This document shows, one piece after another, positions 45,015 to 52,812 of a stretch of DNA of 64,000 nt (position 1 is the stretch's first letter; each line of letters begins with the position of its first letter). The stretch covers positions 49,945 to 113,944 of the forward strand of contig NZ_JAOZVW010000152.1 in assembly GCF_025869345.1 (NCBI RefSeq). The letters are read 5' to 3'. Made by a program: the position numbers and the translations under genes. Source of the stretch: Sphingopyxis sp. (lineage in GTDB: Bacteria > Pseudomonadota > Alphaproteobacteria > Sphingomonadales > Sphingomonadaceae). The notes below the pieces were generated by a model. The model was not told the DNA's origin and did not search any database. It saw only the letters and a list, made by a program, of their open reading frames with translations.

Positions 45015-46094
45015 CTAAAACCAGTTGCCGCGCGTGATCGTCTTACTTCCGACGGGGAGTGAATAGCTGTCGCCGTCCTCGCCGATGATCAGCGGCCCGT
45101 CGAATTTGCGCTTCGCGCCGTCGAGAAACGCCGCGTCGAGATAGCGCCCCGGATAGGGCGGCACGATGTGGGTCAGCACCAGCATCTTCACCCGCGCCGC
45201 TTCGGCGCTTTCGGCCGCCTGCGCCGGGCTGGCGTGATAATCGAGGATGTCGTGCATGATCTGCGCCGTCTGCGGCCGCCCGGCTGCCTTCAGCCGCGCC
45301 GCGAGCATCGTCACCATTTCGGGCTGCAACGCTTCGTGGATCAGCAGGTCGGCGCCCTTGGCGACGGCTTCGACCATCGGCGATTTCGCGGTGTCGCCGC
45401 TGATCACGACGCTGCGCCCCTTGTAATCGAAACGATAGCCGACCGCGGGCTGGACCGGGCGATGATCGACCGGGAAGGCCGTGACCTTGAGCCCGTCGGC
45501 TTCATAGACGACCACCGGCCCCGTCGGCACCGCGAACAGCATGGCCGTCGCGCCTGCGGCGGCGGGCGGCGTGATCACCGGGCCATGGTGCGCGGTGCGA
45601 TAGCCGTTATCGGCGGCATAGGCCGCGTCGAAACCGCCGACGACCGCCTCAACCCCGGTCGGGCCATAGACGGGGAGGGGGCTTTTGTTGCCGCTGCCCG
45701 TCCAGCGCAGCAGCATCATCGGACCCAGGCCGTCGATATGGTCCGAATGATAATGGGTCAGGAACAGCGCACGGATCTTGCCGTTGGGCAGGCCCATCAG
45801 CGCGATGTTGCGCGCGCCGCCTTCGCCGGCATCGACGACGACCATCGCCTTGCCCGCGATCACCACGGTGCAGGCGCCCGCGCGGTCGCGGTTGGGCAGC
45901 GGCGACCCGGTGCCGCACAGTCCGACATGCAAGCCGTCGGGCAGCTTCGCCAGATTGTCGCGCCCCGCCTGGCTGTCGAGCCCGCGCTGATAGAGCCACA
46001 GGCCGATCGGCCGCTGGAACAGCATCGCCGCGCCCCCCGCGACGGCCAGCAGCAGCAAGAGCGCCGTCAGCGCCCGCAAGCTCTTTTTCATCAT
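45015..46094 (-). CDS. MBL-fold metallo-hydrolase, membrane-anchored or exported
   Basis: A 359-residue protein with an N-terminal hydrophobic helix (LRALTALLLLLAVAGGAAML), then the metallo-beta-lactamase fold. LFLTHYHSDHIDGLG is the HxHxDH metal site, SVVISGDTAKSP carries the bridging Asp, and LTHIVPPYPGR a C-terminal His. The GTGSPLPNRDRAGACTVV start is shared with RNase Z-like and arylsulfatase-like hydrolases. The substrate is unknown and is unlikely to be RNA given the export signal. It is a single gene, convergent with the PAS gene. Confidence 0.88.
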   Translation of the reverse strand: MMKKSLRALTALLLLLAVAGGAAMLFQRPIGLWLYQRGLDSQAGRDNLAKLPDGLHVGLCGTGSPLPNRDRAGACTVVIAGKAMVVVDAGEGGARNIALMGLPNGKIRALFLTHYHSDHIDGLGPMMLLRWTGSGNKSPLPVYGPTGVEAVVGGFDAAYAADNGYRTAHHGPVITPPAAAGATAMLFAVPTGPVVVYEADGLKVTAFPVDHRPVQPAVGYRFDYKGRSVVISGDTAKSPMVEAVAKGADLLIHEALQPEMVTMLAARLKAAGRPQTAQIMHDILDYHASPAQAAESAEAARVKMLVLTHIVPPYPGRYLDAAFLDGAKRKFDGPLIIGEDGDSYSLPVGSKTITRGNWF

Positions 46095-46244
46095 CCCCTC
46101 CCGCCCGATTTTCTCGTAGCGCGCCGCTGGACAAGCCGCGCCGCAGGGCGCAGTCTTTCACAAAGCGTTGCGGCCTGCAACTTACCTTTACGTAAACGTG
46201 AGCGCCTCTTATAAGGGCGCCATGACCCAATGGGAGAATCGATA

Positions 46245-47438
46245 ATGGACATGGAGTTCAGCCCCGAAGACCTCGCCTTCCAGAAGGAAGTGCGCGAGTT
46301 CATCGCCGAAAATTACCCCGCCGAACTGCGCGGCAAGCAGGATGAGGGCGACGAGCTCAGCAAGGAGGATTTCCTCTCTTGGCACAAGATCCTCTACAAA
46401 AAGGGATGGGTCGCGCCCGCCTGGCCGGTCGAATATGGCGGCACCGGCTGGACGCCGACGCAGCGCTTCATCTGGTCGGAGGAGACCGCGCGCGCCGACT
46501 GCGTCCGCCTGATGCCCTTCGGCCTCGCGATGGTCGGCCCGGTCATCTACACCTTCGGCACTCCCGAACAGAAAGCGCGCTTCCTGCCGCGCATCCTGTC
46601 GGGCGAGGATTGGTGGTGTCAGGGCTATTCGGAACCCGGTTCGGGCTCCGACCTCGCCAGCTTGCGCACCGCGGCGGTGCGGGACGGCGACGAATATGTC
46701 GTCAACGGGCAAAAGACCTGGACCACGATGGCACAATATGCCGACTGGGGCTTCTTCCTCGTCCGCACCGACAAGGATGCGAAGCAGCAGGAAGGCATCA
46801 GCTTCCTCCTCATCGACATGAAGTCGCCCGGCATCACCGTGCGCCCGATCATCACGCTGGGCGGCGAGCATGAAGTGAATGAGGTGTTCCTCGAGGACGT
46901 CCGCGTTTCCGTCGACCAGCGCGTCTATGAGGAGAATAAGGGCTGGACCTGCGCCAAGTTCCTCCTCGCGCACGAACGCACCGGCATTGCTGGCGTCGCG
47001 GCGTCGAAGCGCGGAGTCGAGAAGGTGAAGGCGATCGCGCGCACCGAACTCGACGGCGACAAGCCGCTGCTTGCGAACCCCTTCTTCAAGCGCAAGATGG
47101 CCGAGCTCGAAATCGACCTGACCGCGCTCGAATTTACCGAGCTGCGCAGCCTTGCGGGCGCCAACGCGGGCAAGGGGCCGGGGCCCGAATCGAGCCTGCT
47201 CAAGATCAAGGGCTCCGAAATCCAGCAGCGCCTGACCGAACTGACGCTGGAGGCGGTCGGCCATTATGGCGCGCCCTATTTCCGCGGCTTCGGGGACGGC
47301 GACAACGAGCATCCGATCGGCCCTGATTACGCCCATCGCGCCGCGCCGACCTATTTCAACGTCCGCAAGACGACGATCTATGGCGGGTCGAACGAAATTC
47401 AGCGCAACATCATCGCGAAGATGGTCTTGGGATTGTGA
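46245..47438 (+). CDS. Acyl-CoA dehydrogenase (subunit 1 of an adjacent pair)
   Basis: A 397-residue FAD-dependent dehydrogenase from the ATG at 46245 (GGGAGA upstream). Conserved regions: LSWHKILYKKGWVAPAWPVE, QGYSEPGSGSDLASLRTAAV, YVVNGQKTWTTMAQYADW and the C-terminal TTIYGGSNEIQRNIIAKMVL. It introduces the alpha,beta double bond into acyl-CoA. It is followed, after a REP-like repeat, by a second acyl-CoA dehydrogenase gene. Such neighbours often form heterotetramers acting on branched or sterol-like side chains, so substrate breadth is a guess. Confidence 0.9.
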   Translation: MDMEFSPEDLAFQKEVREFIAENYPAELRGKQDEGDELSKEDFLSWHKILYKKGWVAPAWPVEYGGTGWTPTQRFIWSEETARADCVRLMPFGLAMVGPVIYTFGTPEQKARFLPRILSGEDWWCQGYSEPGSGSDLASLRTAAVRDGDEYVVNGQKTWTTMAQYADWGFFLVRTDKDAKQQEGISFLLIDMKSPGITVRPIITLGGEHEVNEVFLEDVRVSVDQRVYEENKGWTCAKFLLAHERTGIAGVAASKRGVEKVKAIARTELDGDKPLLANPFFKRKMAELEIDLTALEFTELRSLAGANAGKGPGPESSLLKIKGSEIQQRLTELTLEAVGHYGAPYFRGFGDGDNEHPIGPDYAHRAAPTYFNVRKTTIYGGSNEIQRNIIAKMVLGL

Positions 47439-47445
47439 CAGCGTC

Positions 47446-47535
47446 GTCCCCGCGAAGGCGGGGACCGCAATCGGCCTGACTCAGCGCCGCAATGACAACC
47501 TACAGCGGCCCCCGCCTTCGCGGGGGCGACGGGGA
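47446..47535. repeat. REP-like palindromic element between the acyl-CoA dehydrogenase genes
   Basis: CCCCGCGAAGGCGGGG near the left end and CCCCCGCCTTCGCGGGGG near the right end are inverted copies of the core seen at 44901-44986. The loop between them differs. It occupies nearly all of the 104-base gap between the two genes. Confidence 0.8.
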
Positions 47536-47542
47536 TAGTAAA

Positions 47543-48682
47543 ATGGATTTCACCTACACCGAAACGCAGGATATGATCCGCGACACGCTGTCGCGCTTTC
47601 TGGCCGACACCTATGATTTCGAAACGCGCCAGAAGTTCATCAATGGTGATCTGGGCCGCGATCCCGCCATCTGGACCGCGCTCGCGCAGGAACTGGGGAT
47701 GCTCGGCGCGGCGTTCAGCGAAGAGCAGGGCGGCCTTGGCGGCGGCGCGCTCGAAAATGCGATCATCATGGAAGAATTGGGCAAGGTCATCGCGATCGAG
47801 CCCTATCTGCCGACCGTCGTCATCGCGGGCGGCGCGCTCAAGGCTGTCGGCGGCGCGCAGGCCGATGCGATGATCCCCGAAATCATCGCGGGCAACGCGA
47901 TCGTCGCTTTCGCCTATGCCGAGCCGCAGGGCCGCTACGACCTTGCCAACCTCCGCACCACCGCGAAGAAGGATGGCGCGGGCTATGTGCTGAACGGCCA
48001 CAAGGGCGTCGTCTATGCCGCGCCGTGGGCGACGCATCTGCTCGTCACCGCGCGCACCGGCGGCGGCCAGCGCGACACGGACGGCGTGTCGCTGTTCCTG
48101 ATCGACGCCAATCTTCCCGGCATCGTCCGCCGCGACTATCCGACCGTCGACGGCAACCGCGCGTCCGAAATCTATTTCGAGAATGTCGCGGTCCCCGGCG
48201 ACGCGCTGCTCGGCGGCGAGGGGACGGGCCTGCCGCTGATCGAGCAGATCGTCGACGAAGCGACCGTCTCGGTCTGTGCCGAGGCGACCGGCGTGATGCA
48301 GAAGCTGCACGAAGGCACGCTCGAATATACGCAGCAGCGCAAGCAGTTCGGCGTGCCGATCGCCAAGTTCCAGGTGCTCCAGCACCGCATGGTCGACATG
48401 TTCATGGAGGTCGAGCAGGCGCGCTCGATGACGATCATGGGGACGCTGAAGCTGGGCCTGCCCGCAAGCGAGCGCATGGCGGCGGTGTCGGCCGCCAAGA
48501 GCAAGGTCGCGCGCGGCGCCAAATTCGTCGGCCAGAACGCGATCCAGACCCACGGCGGCATCGGCATCACGCAGGAGCTGGCGATCGGCCATTATTTCAA
48601 GCGCGCGACGATGATCGAGGGCCAGTTCGGCAGCGCCGACCATCACCTGGGCCGCTACGAGCGCATCGCGCTGGCGGATTGA
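47543..48682 (+). CDS. Acyl-CoA dehydrogenase (subunit 2 of an adjacent pair)
   Basis: A 379-residue acyl-CoA dehydrogenase from the ATG at 47543; the frame is open into the preceding repeat. FTYTETQDMIRDTLSRFLAD opens the N-terminal helices. FAYAEPQGRYDLANLRTTAK replaces the usual T-E-P-x-x-G-S-D flavin-binding motif, and THGGIGITQELAIGHYFKRA is near the C-terminus. The loose FAD motif suggests that one subunit of the pair may be the non-catalytic partner, as in heteromeric steroid-type dehydrogenases. It ends at a bidirectional terminator. Confidence 0.88.
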   Translation: MDFTYTETQDMIRDTLSRFLADTYDFETRQKFINGDLGRDPAIWTALAQELGMLGAAFSEEQGGLGGGALENAIIMEELGKVIAIEPYLPTVVIAGGALKAVGGAQADAMIPEIIAGNAIVAFAYAEPQGRYDLANLRTTAKKDGAGYVLNGHKGVVYAAPWATHLLVTARTGGGQRDTDGVSLFLIDANLPGIVRRDYPTVDGNRASEIYFENVAVPGDALLGGEGTGLPLIEQIVDEATVSVCAEATGVMQKLHEGTLEYTQQRKQFGVPIAKFQVLQHRMVDMFMEVEQARSMTIMGTLKLGLPASERMAAVSAAKSKVARGAKFVGQNAIQTHGGIGITQELAIGHYFKRATMIEGQFGSADHHLGRYERIALAD

Positions 48683-48694
48683 CCCCGTAAACGC

Positions 48695-48716
48695 CCCCTC
48701 CTCTTCAGAGGAGGGG
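48695..48716. terminator. Bidirectional hairpin between convergent genes
   Basis: CCCCTCCTCT-TC-AGAGGAGGGG, a perfect 10-bp stem, lies midway between the acyl-CoA dehydrogenase stop (48682) and the TonB receptor stop (48722). There is little T tract on the + strand (CTATTTC). Confidence 0.7.
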
Positions 48717-48721
48717 CTATT

Positions 48722-51118
48722 TCAATACGCCACATCCACCGCAATCCGGATCGTCCGGGGGCGGAGCGGGGTGATATAGCCCGCGCCGCCCTCGACGAAC
48801 GGCGTGCCGAGCGCGAAGCGATTGCCGCGCGCGTCGAATATATTGGTCAGCGTCAGCGACAGGCCGCGATGTTCGGTGCCGAGGCGCAGCGCCAGGCCGG
48901 TGTCGACATAATCCCCCTGACCCTCGCCGAGCACCGGGCCGATGCCCAACCGCGACGGCCCGATATAATTCGCCCAGCCGTTGACGCGCAGTTCGGTGTC
49001 GACCCCGATAGGCGCGACATAGGTCACCGCCCCCCGCACCGCATGGCTCGCAACATTGGGGATGCGCCCCAGCTTGGCAGGGGCGTCGGCGAAGGCGGCC
49101 ATCGCCAGTGGCGACAGTTCGTCGACGCGGCTGTGGTTATAGACCGCACCGAGATCGAAGGAGAGCGCGGCGATCGGACGGAAGGCGACCGCGCCCGAAA
49201 TGCTCGTGATCCGGCCATTGCCGATATTGGCGGTGGTCGGAAAGCCGTTGCCGTCGATAAAATCCGCCTGGATGTCGCGCCAGCGCGTGTGCGACACCGA
49301 AACGCTCGCATCGAACGGGGTCCGTCCCTTTTCGCCGAAGCGGATTCCGCCTTCCCAGGTCCGCACCTGATCGTTGCGGAACCGGCGCACGAAATCGCCG
49401 TCGATGGCAAGGCCGCCGGGGCGGAATCCCTCCTGATAGCGGGCATAGAGGCGCAGATTGTCGAATGGCGTCGCGAGCAGCGAGAAAGAGGGAAGGAGGT
49501 CGGTTTCGGTGCGATGCGCGGTCGTTGCGCGTCCGGCCATGGCGATGGCAAGGGGGACGCTATCGGCTTCGCCGCCGAGACGCGCATGGGAAATCCGCCC
49601 GCCCGCCGATGCGATCACATGCGGCAGCAGTTCGAGCGTCGCCTCGGCATAGCCGGTAAACTCGGTGATCTCGTTGGTCACGCCCGGCACCGCGGCGCGC
49701 CGCAGCGTGGTGCCATATTCGCGCCGCTGGCGGGTGCGGTTGTCGATGACGCTCGCGCCGATCACCCAGCCGAAACCGTCGACGAAGGGCCGCGACAACC
49801 GCGTTTCGCTGACGAACATGCGGGTGCGGTTATATTGATCGAGTATCCGGGGATCGTCGCCGGGTTTTCCGGCGTCGAACCGCTCGAACAGGCGGTGACT
49901 GACGACGGCGTTCGACGACTGGAAATGCAGGCCGTCCCAGTCCTTCTGGATGACGATCGTGCCGAGCCCGTAGCGCGTCCGGGCATTCTGCTCGACCAGC
50001 GAGCTGCGCGTCAGCGGCGGGGCGTCCTTGTCGGTATATTGCGCATCGTCGGAGGTGATCGCCTGATAGACGCCGCCGAGGTCGATCGTCCAATTGTCGC
50101 CCGCCTCGACCCGCGCGGCGGCGCGGCCGCCCCAGATATGGGTGCGATTGACGTCATTCTTTCCGAGCAACGGATTGTCGATATAGCCGCCATCGGTCAG
50201 CATATAGCCGAGCAGCCGCACCGCGCTGCCGCCTTCGCCGACGGGGATGTTGACGATCCCCGCGATATCGCCGCCGGGATCGCCGTGCTGGGTCGCCGAA
50301 ACTCCCGCGATCGCCTGCAGCCGGGTCTCGCGCGGGTCGGGCGCCTTGGGGACCGAGCGGATGATCCCGCCGAGCGATCCCGCGCCATAAAGCGTCCCCT
50401 GCGGCCCCTCCAGCACCTCGACGCTGTCGATGTCGTAGAGGCGCAGGTCGGGATCGGGGGCGTTGTAGCTGAGCCGGACGTCGCCCAGATATTGCCCAAC
50501 CGTTGCCTGCGTCGGGCCGGTGAAGCTCGAATCGGCGATGCCGCGAATGAACAGCTTGTTGCGCCCCGCCCCCAGATAGGTCGAGGAAATCGTCGCAACG
50601 CGCGACAGGATCGAATCGGTTCCACGCTCGCCGCCGAACGCCAGATCGTCGCCATCCAGCCGGGTGGCGACGCCTGCGAAATGCGAATAGGGAAGGTCGG
50701 TCTTGGTCGCGGTGACGATGATCGTCTCATCCGCCGACGCGACGACCGGCGCCGGTTCGCGAGCCCGCGGCTGCGGCGCGGGGCGGGGCAGCGGACGCCG
50801 CGTGACTTTCGGCGGCGGCGCGCGGCGCTCGATCCGCCAACTTGTCGCATTGACCCGCACCGCACGGGCATCAGTTCCCACGAGCATCTGCTTCAGCGCA
50901 TCCTGCACGTCCATGCGCCCGCGCACCGGCTGGACGTCGGCCCGCCACAGCCGCGCATCGGCGACGCTGATGCTGACGCCGGCCTGCCGGCTGAGCTGCG
51001 GCAGCGCTGTCGACAGCGCCCCGCCCGCCACGTTGAACGCCCGCTCCTCGGCCGCCGCGACCTGCGCCGGCAGGCCGACGAGCGCGAGAGCCAGAAAGGA
51101 CGTTTGCCAGCGCGCCAT
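48722..51118 (-). CDS. STN-domain TonB-dependent receptor (chromosomal)
   Basis: A 798-residue transducer receptor. A signal peptide (TSFLALALVGLPAQVAAAEE) precedes an STN domain (FNVAGGALSTALPQLSRQAG, MDVQDALKQMLVGTDA). A Pro/Arg-rich linker of about 30 residues (APPPKVTRRPLPRPAPQPRA) is followed by a TonB box region (ETIIVTATK), a plug (IDSVEVLEGPQGTLYGAGSL) and a barrel ending in PRTIRIAVDVAY. It is 2 bases from fecR and is the last gene of a sigma-fecR-receptor operon. The substrate is unknown. Confidence 0.92.
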   Translation of the reverse strand: MARWQTSFLALALVGLPAQVAAAEERAFNVAGGALSTALPQLSRQAGVSISVADARLWRADVQPVRGRMDVQDALKQMLVGTDARAVRVNATSWRIERRAPPPKVTRRPLPRPAPQPRAREPAPVVASADETIIVTATKTDLPYSHFAGVATRLDGDDLAFGGERGTDSILSRVATISSTYLGAGRNKLFIRGIADSSFTGPTQATVGQYLGDVRLSYNAPDPDLRLYDIDSVEVLEGPQGTLYGAGSLGGIIRSVPKAPDPRETRLQAIAGVSATQHGDPGGDIAGIVNIPVGEGGSAVRLLGYMLTDGGYIDNPLLGKNDVNRTHIWGGRAAARVEAGDNWTIDLGGVYQAITSDDAQYTDKDAPPLTRSSLVEQNARTRYGLGTIVIQKDWDGLHFQSSNAVVSHRLFERFDAGKPGDDPRILDQYNRTRMFVSETRLSRPFVDGFGWVIGASVIDNRTRQRREYGTTLRRAAVPGVTNEITEFTGYAEATLELLPHVIASAGGRISHARLGGEADSVPLAIAMAGRATTAHRTETDLLPSFSLLATPFDNLRLYARYQEGFRPGGLAIDGDFVRRFRNDQVRTWEGGIRFGEKGRTPFDASVSVSHTRWRDIQADFIDGNGFPTTANIGNGRITSISGAVAFRPIAALSFDLGAVYNHSRVDELSPLAMAAFADAPAKLGRIPNVASHAVRGAVTYVAPIGVDTELRVNGWANYIGPSRLGIGPVLGEGQGDYVDTGLALRLGTEHRGLSLTLTNIFDARGNRFALGTPFVEGGAGYITPLRPRTIRIAVDVAY

Positions 51119-51120
51119 GA

Positions 51121-52056
51121 CTAGCGCGTCAACACCCAGCCATCGCCGCGGCGTTCGGCGGTCGTGCCCGATAGCGCCGCGAGATCGGCGACGGTGCGCG
51201 CGCGATCCTTGTCGATGATCAGCGCGCCGCGGAAGGATTGCCCTTCGGCGCCGGGCGCGACCGCGACCTCGATCCCCGCCGTGCGCTTCAGATCCTCGGC
51301 GACGACCGCGAGCGGCGCGTCGTTGTAGACGAGCAGCCCGGTGCGCCAGCCGCCGACATTGGCAACGTCGACCGGATGGACCTGCGGCGGCTTGCTGTCG
51401 GCATCGCCGGCCTCGATCGCCTGTCCGGCGGCGACGCGGACCTTGTCGCGCTGGGGGTTGTAGAGCACCACGCCTTCGGACACCGCGACCGAGGTCCGGC
51501 GCTCGCGGCGGACGACGTTAAACGCCGTGCCGAGGTCGACGATGCGCGCGGCCCCCGCCTCGACGACGAAGGGATCGCTTTCGCGGTGGACGATATGGAA
51601 CATCGCTTCGCCCGATTCCAGCCGCGCGAAGCGGGGTCGATCCTTGTCGAGTTCGACGACCGAAGCACCGTTGACCTCGATCCTCGACCCGTCGGCGAGC
51701 GTGATCGAACGAGGCTCGCCCGCCGCCGTCTCGATCCGGTTCGCGTCGCCGAACAGGCCAAGCTGCGGCAGCGCGATCACGGCGACGAGCGCGGCCGCGA
51801 CCGCACCGCCCAGCCACAGGCGCCGCGACGGGCGGCGCGGCGGTTCGGGGCGGATCACCACCGACGGCGCGCGCTCGGGCGGCAGCATGTCGAGGTCGCG
51901 GTCTAGGCTGGCGAGCGCGTCATAAAGGTCGGCATGGCCGGGGTCTTCGGCCAGCCAGTCGGCGAAGCCGTCCCAATCGTCGAACGCGGGGTCGCGCTGC
52001 CGGATGATCCAGTCGCTCGCGCGGGCCTCGGCGGCGGTTTTCGCATCGTCAAACAT
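51121..52056 (-). CDS. fecR: FecR-family sigma regulator (chromosomal)
   Basis: A 311-residue protein from the ATG at 52056 with GGAGG eight bases upstream. A DUF4880-like N-terminus (ASDWIIRQRDPAFDDWDGFA, DWLAEDPGHADLYDALASLD) and one membrane helix (LWLGGAVAAALVAVIALPQL) precede a FecR domain (PRSITLADGSRIEVNGASVV, GEAMFHIVHRESDPFVVEAG). A C-terminal STN-like end follows (GWRTGLLVYNDAPLAVVAED). It overlaps the sigma gene by 8 bases and lies 2 bases from the receptor. Unlike the element's system, there is no extra DUF4880 gene. Confidence 0.92.
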   Translation of the reverse strand: MFDDAKTAAEARASDWIIRQRDPAFDDWDGFADWLAEDPGHADLYDALASLDRDLDMLPPERAPSVVIRPEPPRRPSRRLWLGGAVAAALVAVIALPQLGLFGDANRIETAAGEPRSITLADGSRIEVNGASVVELDKDRPRFARLESGEAMFHIVHRESDPFVVEAGAARIVDLGTAFNVVRRERRTSVAVSEGVVLYNPQRDKVRVAAGQAIEAGDADSKPPQVHPVDVANVGGWRTGLLVYNDAPLAVVAEDLKRTAGIEVAVAPGAEGQSFRGALIIDKDRARTVADLAALSGTTAERRGDGWVLTR

Positions 52057-52567
52057 CGAACTGCCTCCGGGTCCGGGCGATCGCGGCATAGACCTTGCGC
52101 AGATCGGCTTCGACGGTGCTCAGGCTGACGCCGATTTCGGCCGCGATCTCGCGCTGCTGGATGCCGTCGACGCGAAAGCGGCGAAAGATGCGCGCCGGCC
52201 GTTCGCCGGCCGCCGCGATCGCCTGCTCGACCAGCGCCAGTTGCTCGCGAGAGATCAGCGTAGTTTCGGCGGAAGGACCTTCGGCGATCGACGCATCGCT
52301 CCACGCCGCATCGCGCAGCGCGCTCTGCCGCGCCGAACGATAGCGGTCGAGCATCAGATTGTTCGCCGCGCGCATCGCATAGGCGAGCGGTTCGGCAACC
52401 GGCCCCATGCCGCGTTCGGTCAGCCGCATCCACAAATCCTGAAACAGATCCTCGGCCATATTGCCCGCGCCGCGCACCTCCAGAAAGCGCACGATTCGCT
52501 CGCGGTTGGCGAGCAGCACGCCTTCGATGCCCTGGACGGCGTCGGTTCGATCACTCGCATCGGTCAT
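52049..52567 (-). CDS. ECF RNA polymerase sigma factor (chromosomal)
   Basis: A 172-residue sigma factor from the ATG at 52567 (52591 is an alternative; the frame is open to 52726). Region 2 is VLLANRERIVRFLEVRGAGN, MAEDLFQDLWMRLTERGMGP and AYAMRAANNLMLDRYR; region 4 is RPARIFRRFRVDGIQQREIA, AEIGVSLSTVEADLRKVYAA. It heads the operon with FecR and the receptor, as a cell-surface signalling system. No clear ribosome-binding site is visible for either start. Confidence 0.9.
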   Translation of the reverse strand: MTDASDRTDAVQGIEGVLLANRERIVRFLEVRGAGNMAEDLFQDLWMRLTERGMGPVAEPLAYAMRAANNLMLDRYRSARQSALRDAAWSDASIAEGPSAETTLISREQLALVEQAIAAAGERPARIFRRFRVDGIQQREIAAEIGVSLSTVEADLRKVYAAIARTRRQFDV

Positions 52568-52750
52568 GGATTGCTTGCCGCGGAACGCCATAATCTGTCG
52601 GCGCGCACCCCGCCGCGCGCCTTCCGGTCCCCTGATGCTGCCGCGATATAGCGTCCTCAGCGAACCATGCAACCGCGCCGGGGTTGCGGAGCCGGGAAGG
52701 CAGGTGGCGGCGGATAATATCATCATCTCCTTTTCATCCTTTGAGCCTTG

Positions 52751-52790
52751 GCAAGGGGGAAGCGGGGGTAGGGAGGGGCTTCCCCCTTGC
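52751..52790. terminator. Hairpin between autotransporter and sigma operon
   Basis: GCAAGGGGGAAG (52751-52762) pairs perfectly with CTTCCCCCTTGC (52779-52790) around a 16-base G-rich loop. It lies 22 bases beyond the autotransporter stop. The T tract is weak. Confidence 0.6.
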
Positions 52791-52812
52791 TGCGGGGCCG
52801 GCCAATGGGGGA

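Noticed and set aside
48869..51124. 751-codon rightward frame across the TonB receptor
   Set aside because: Opposite to a receptor with complete domains. No recognisable protein.
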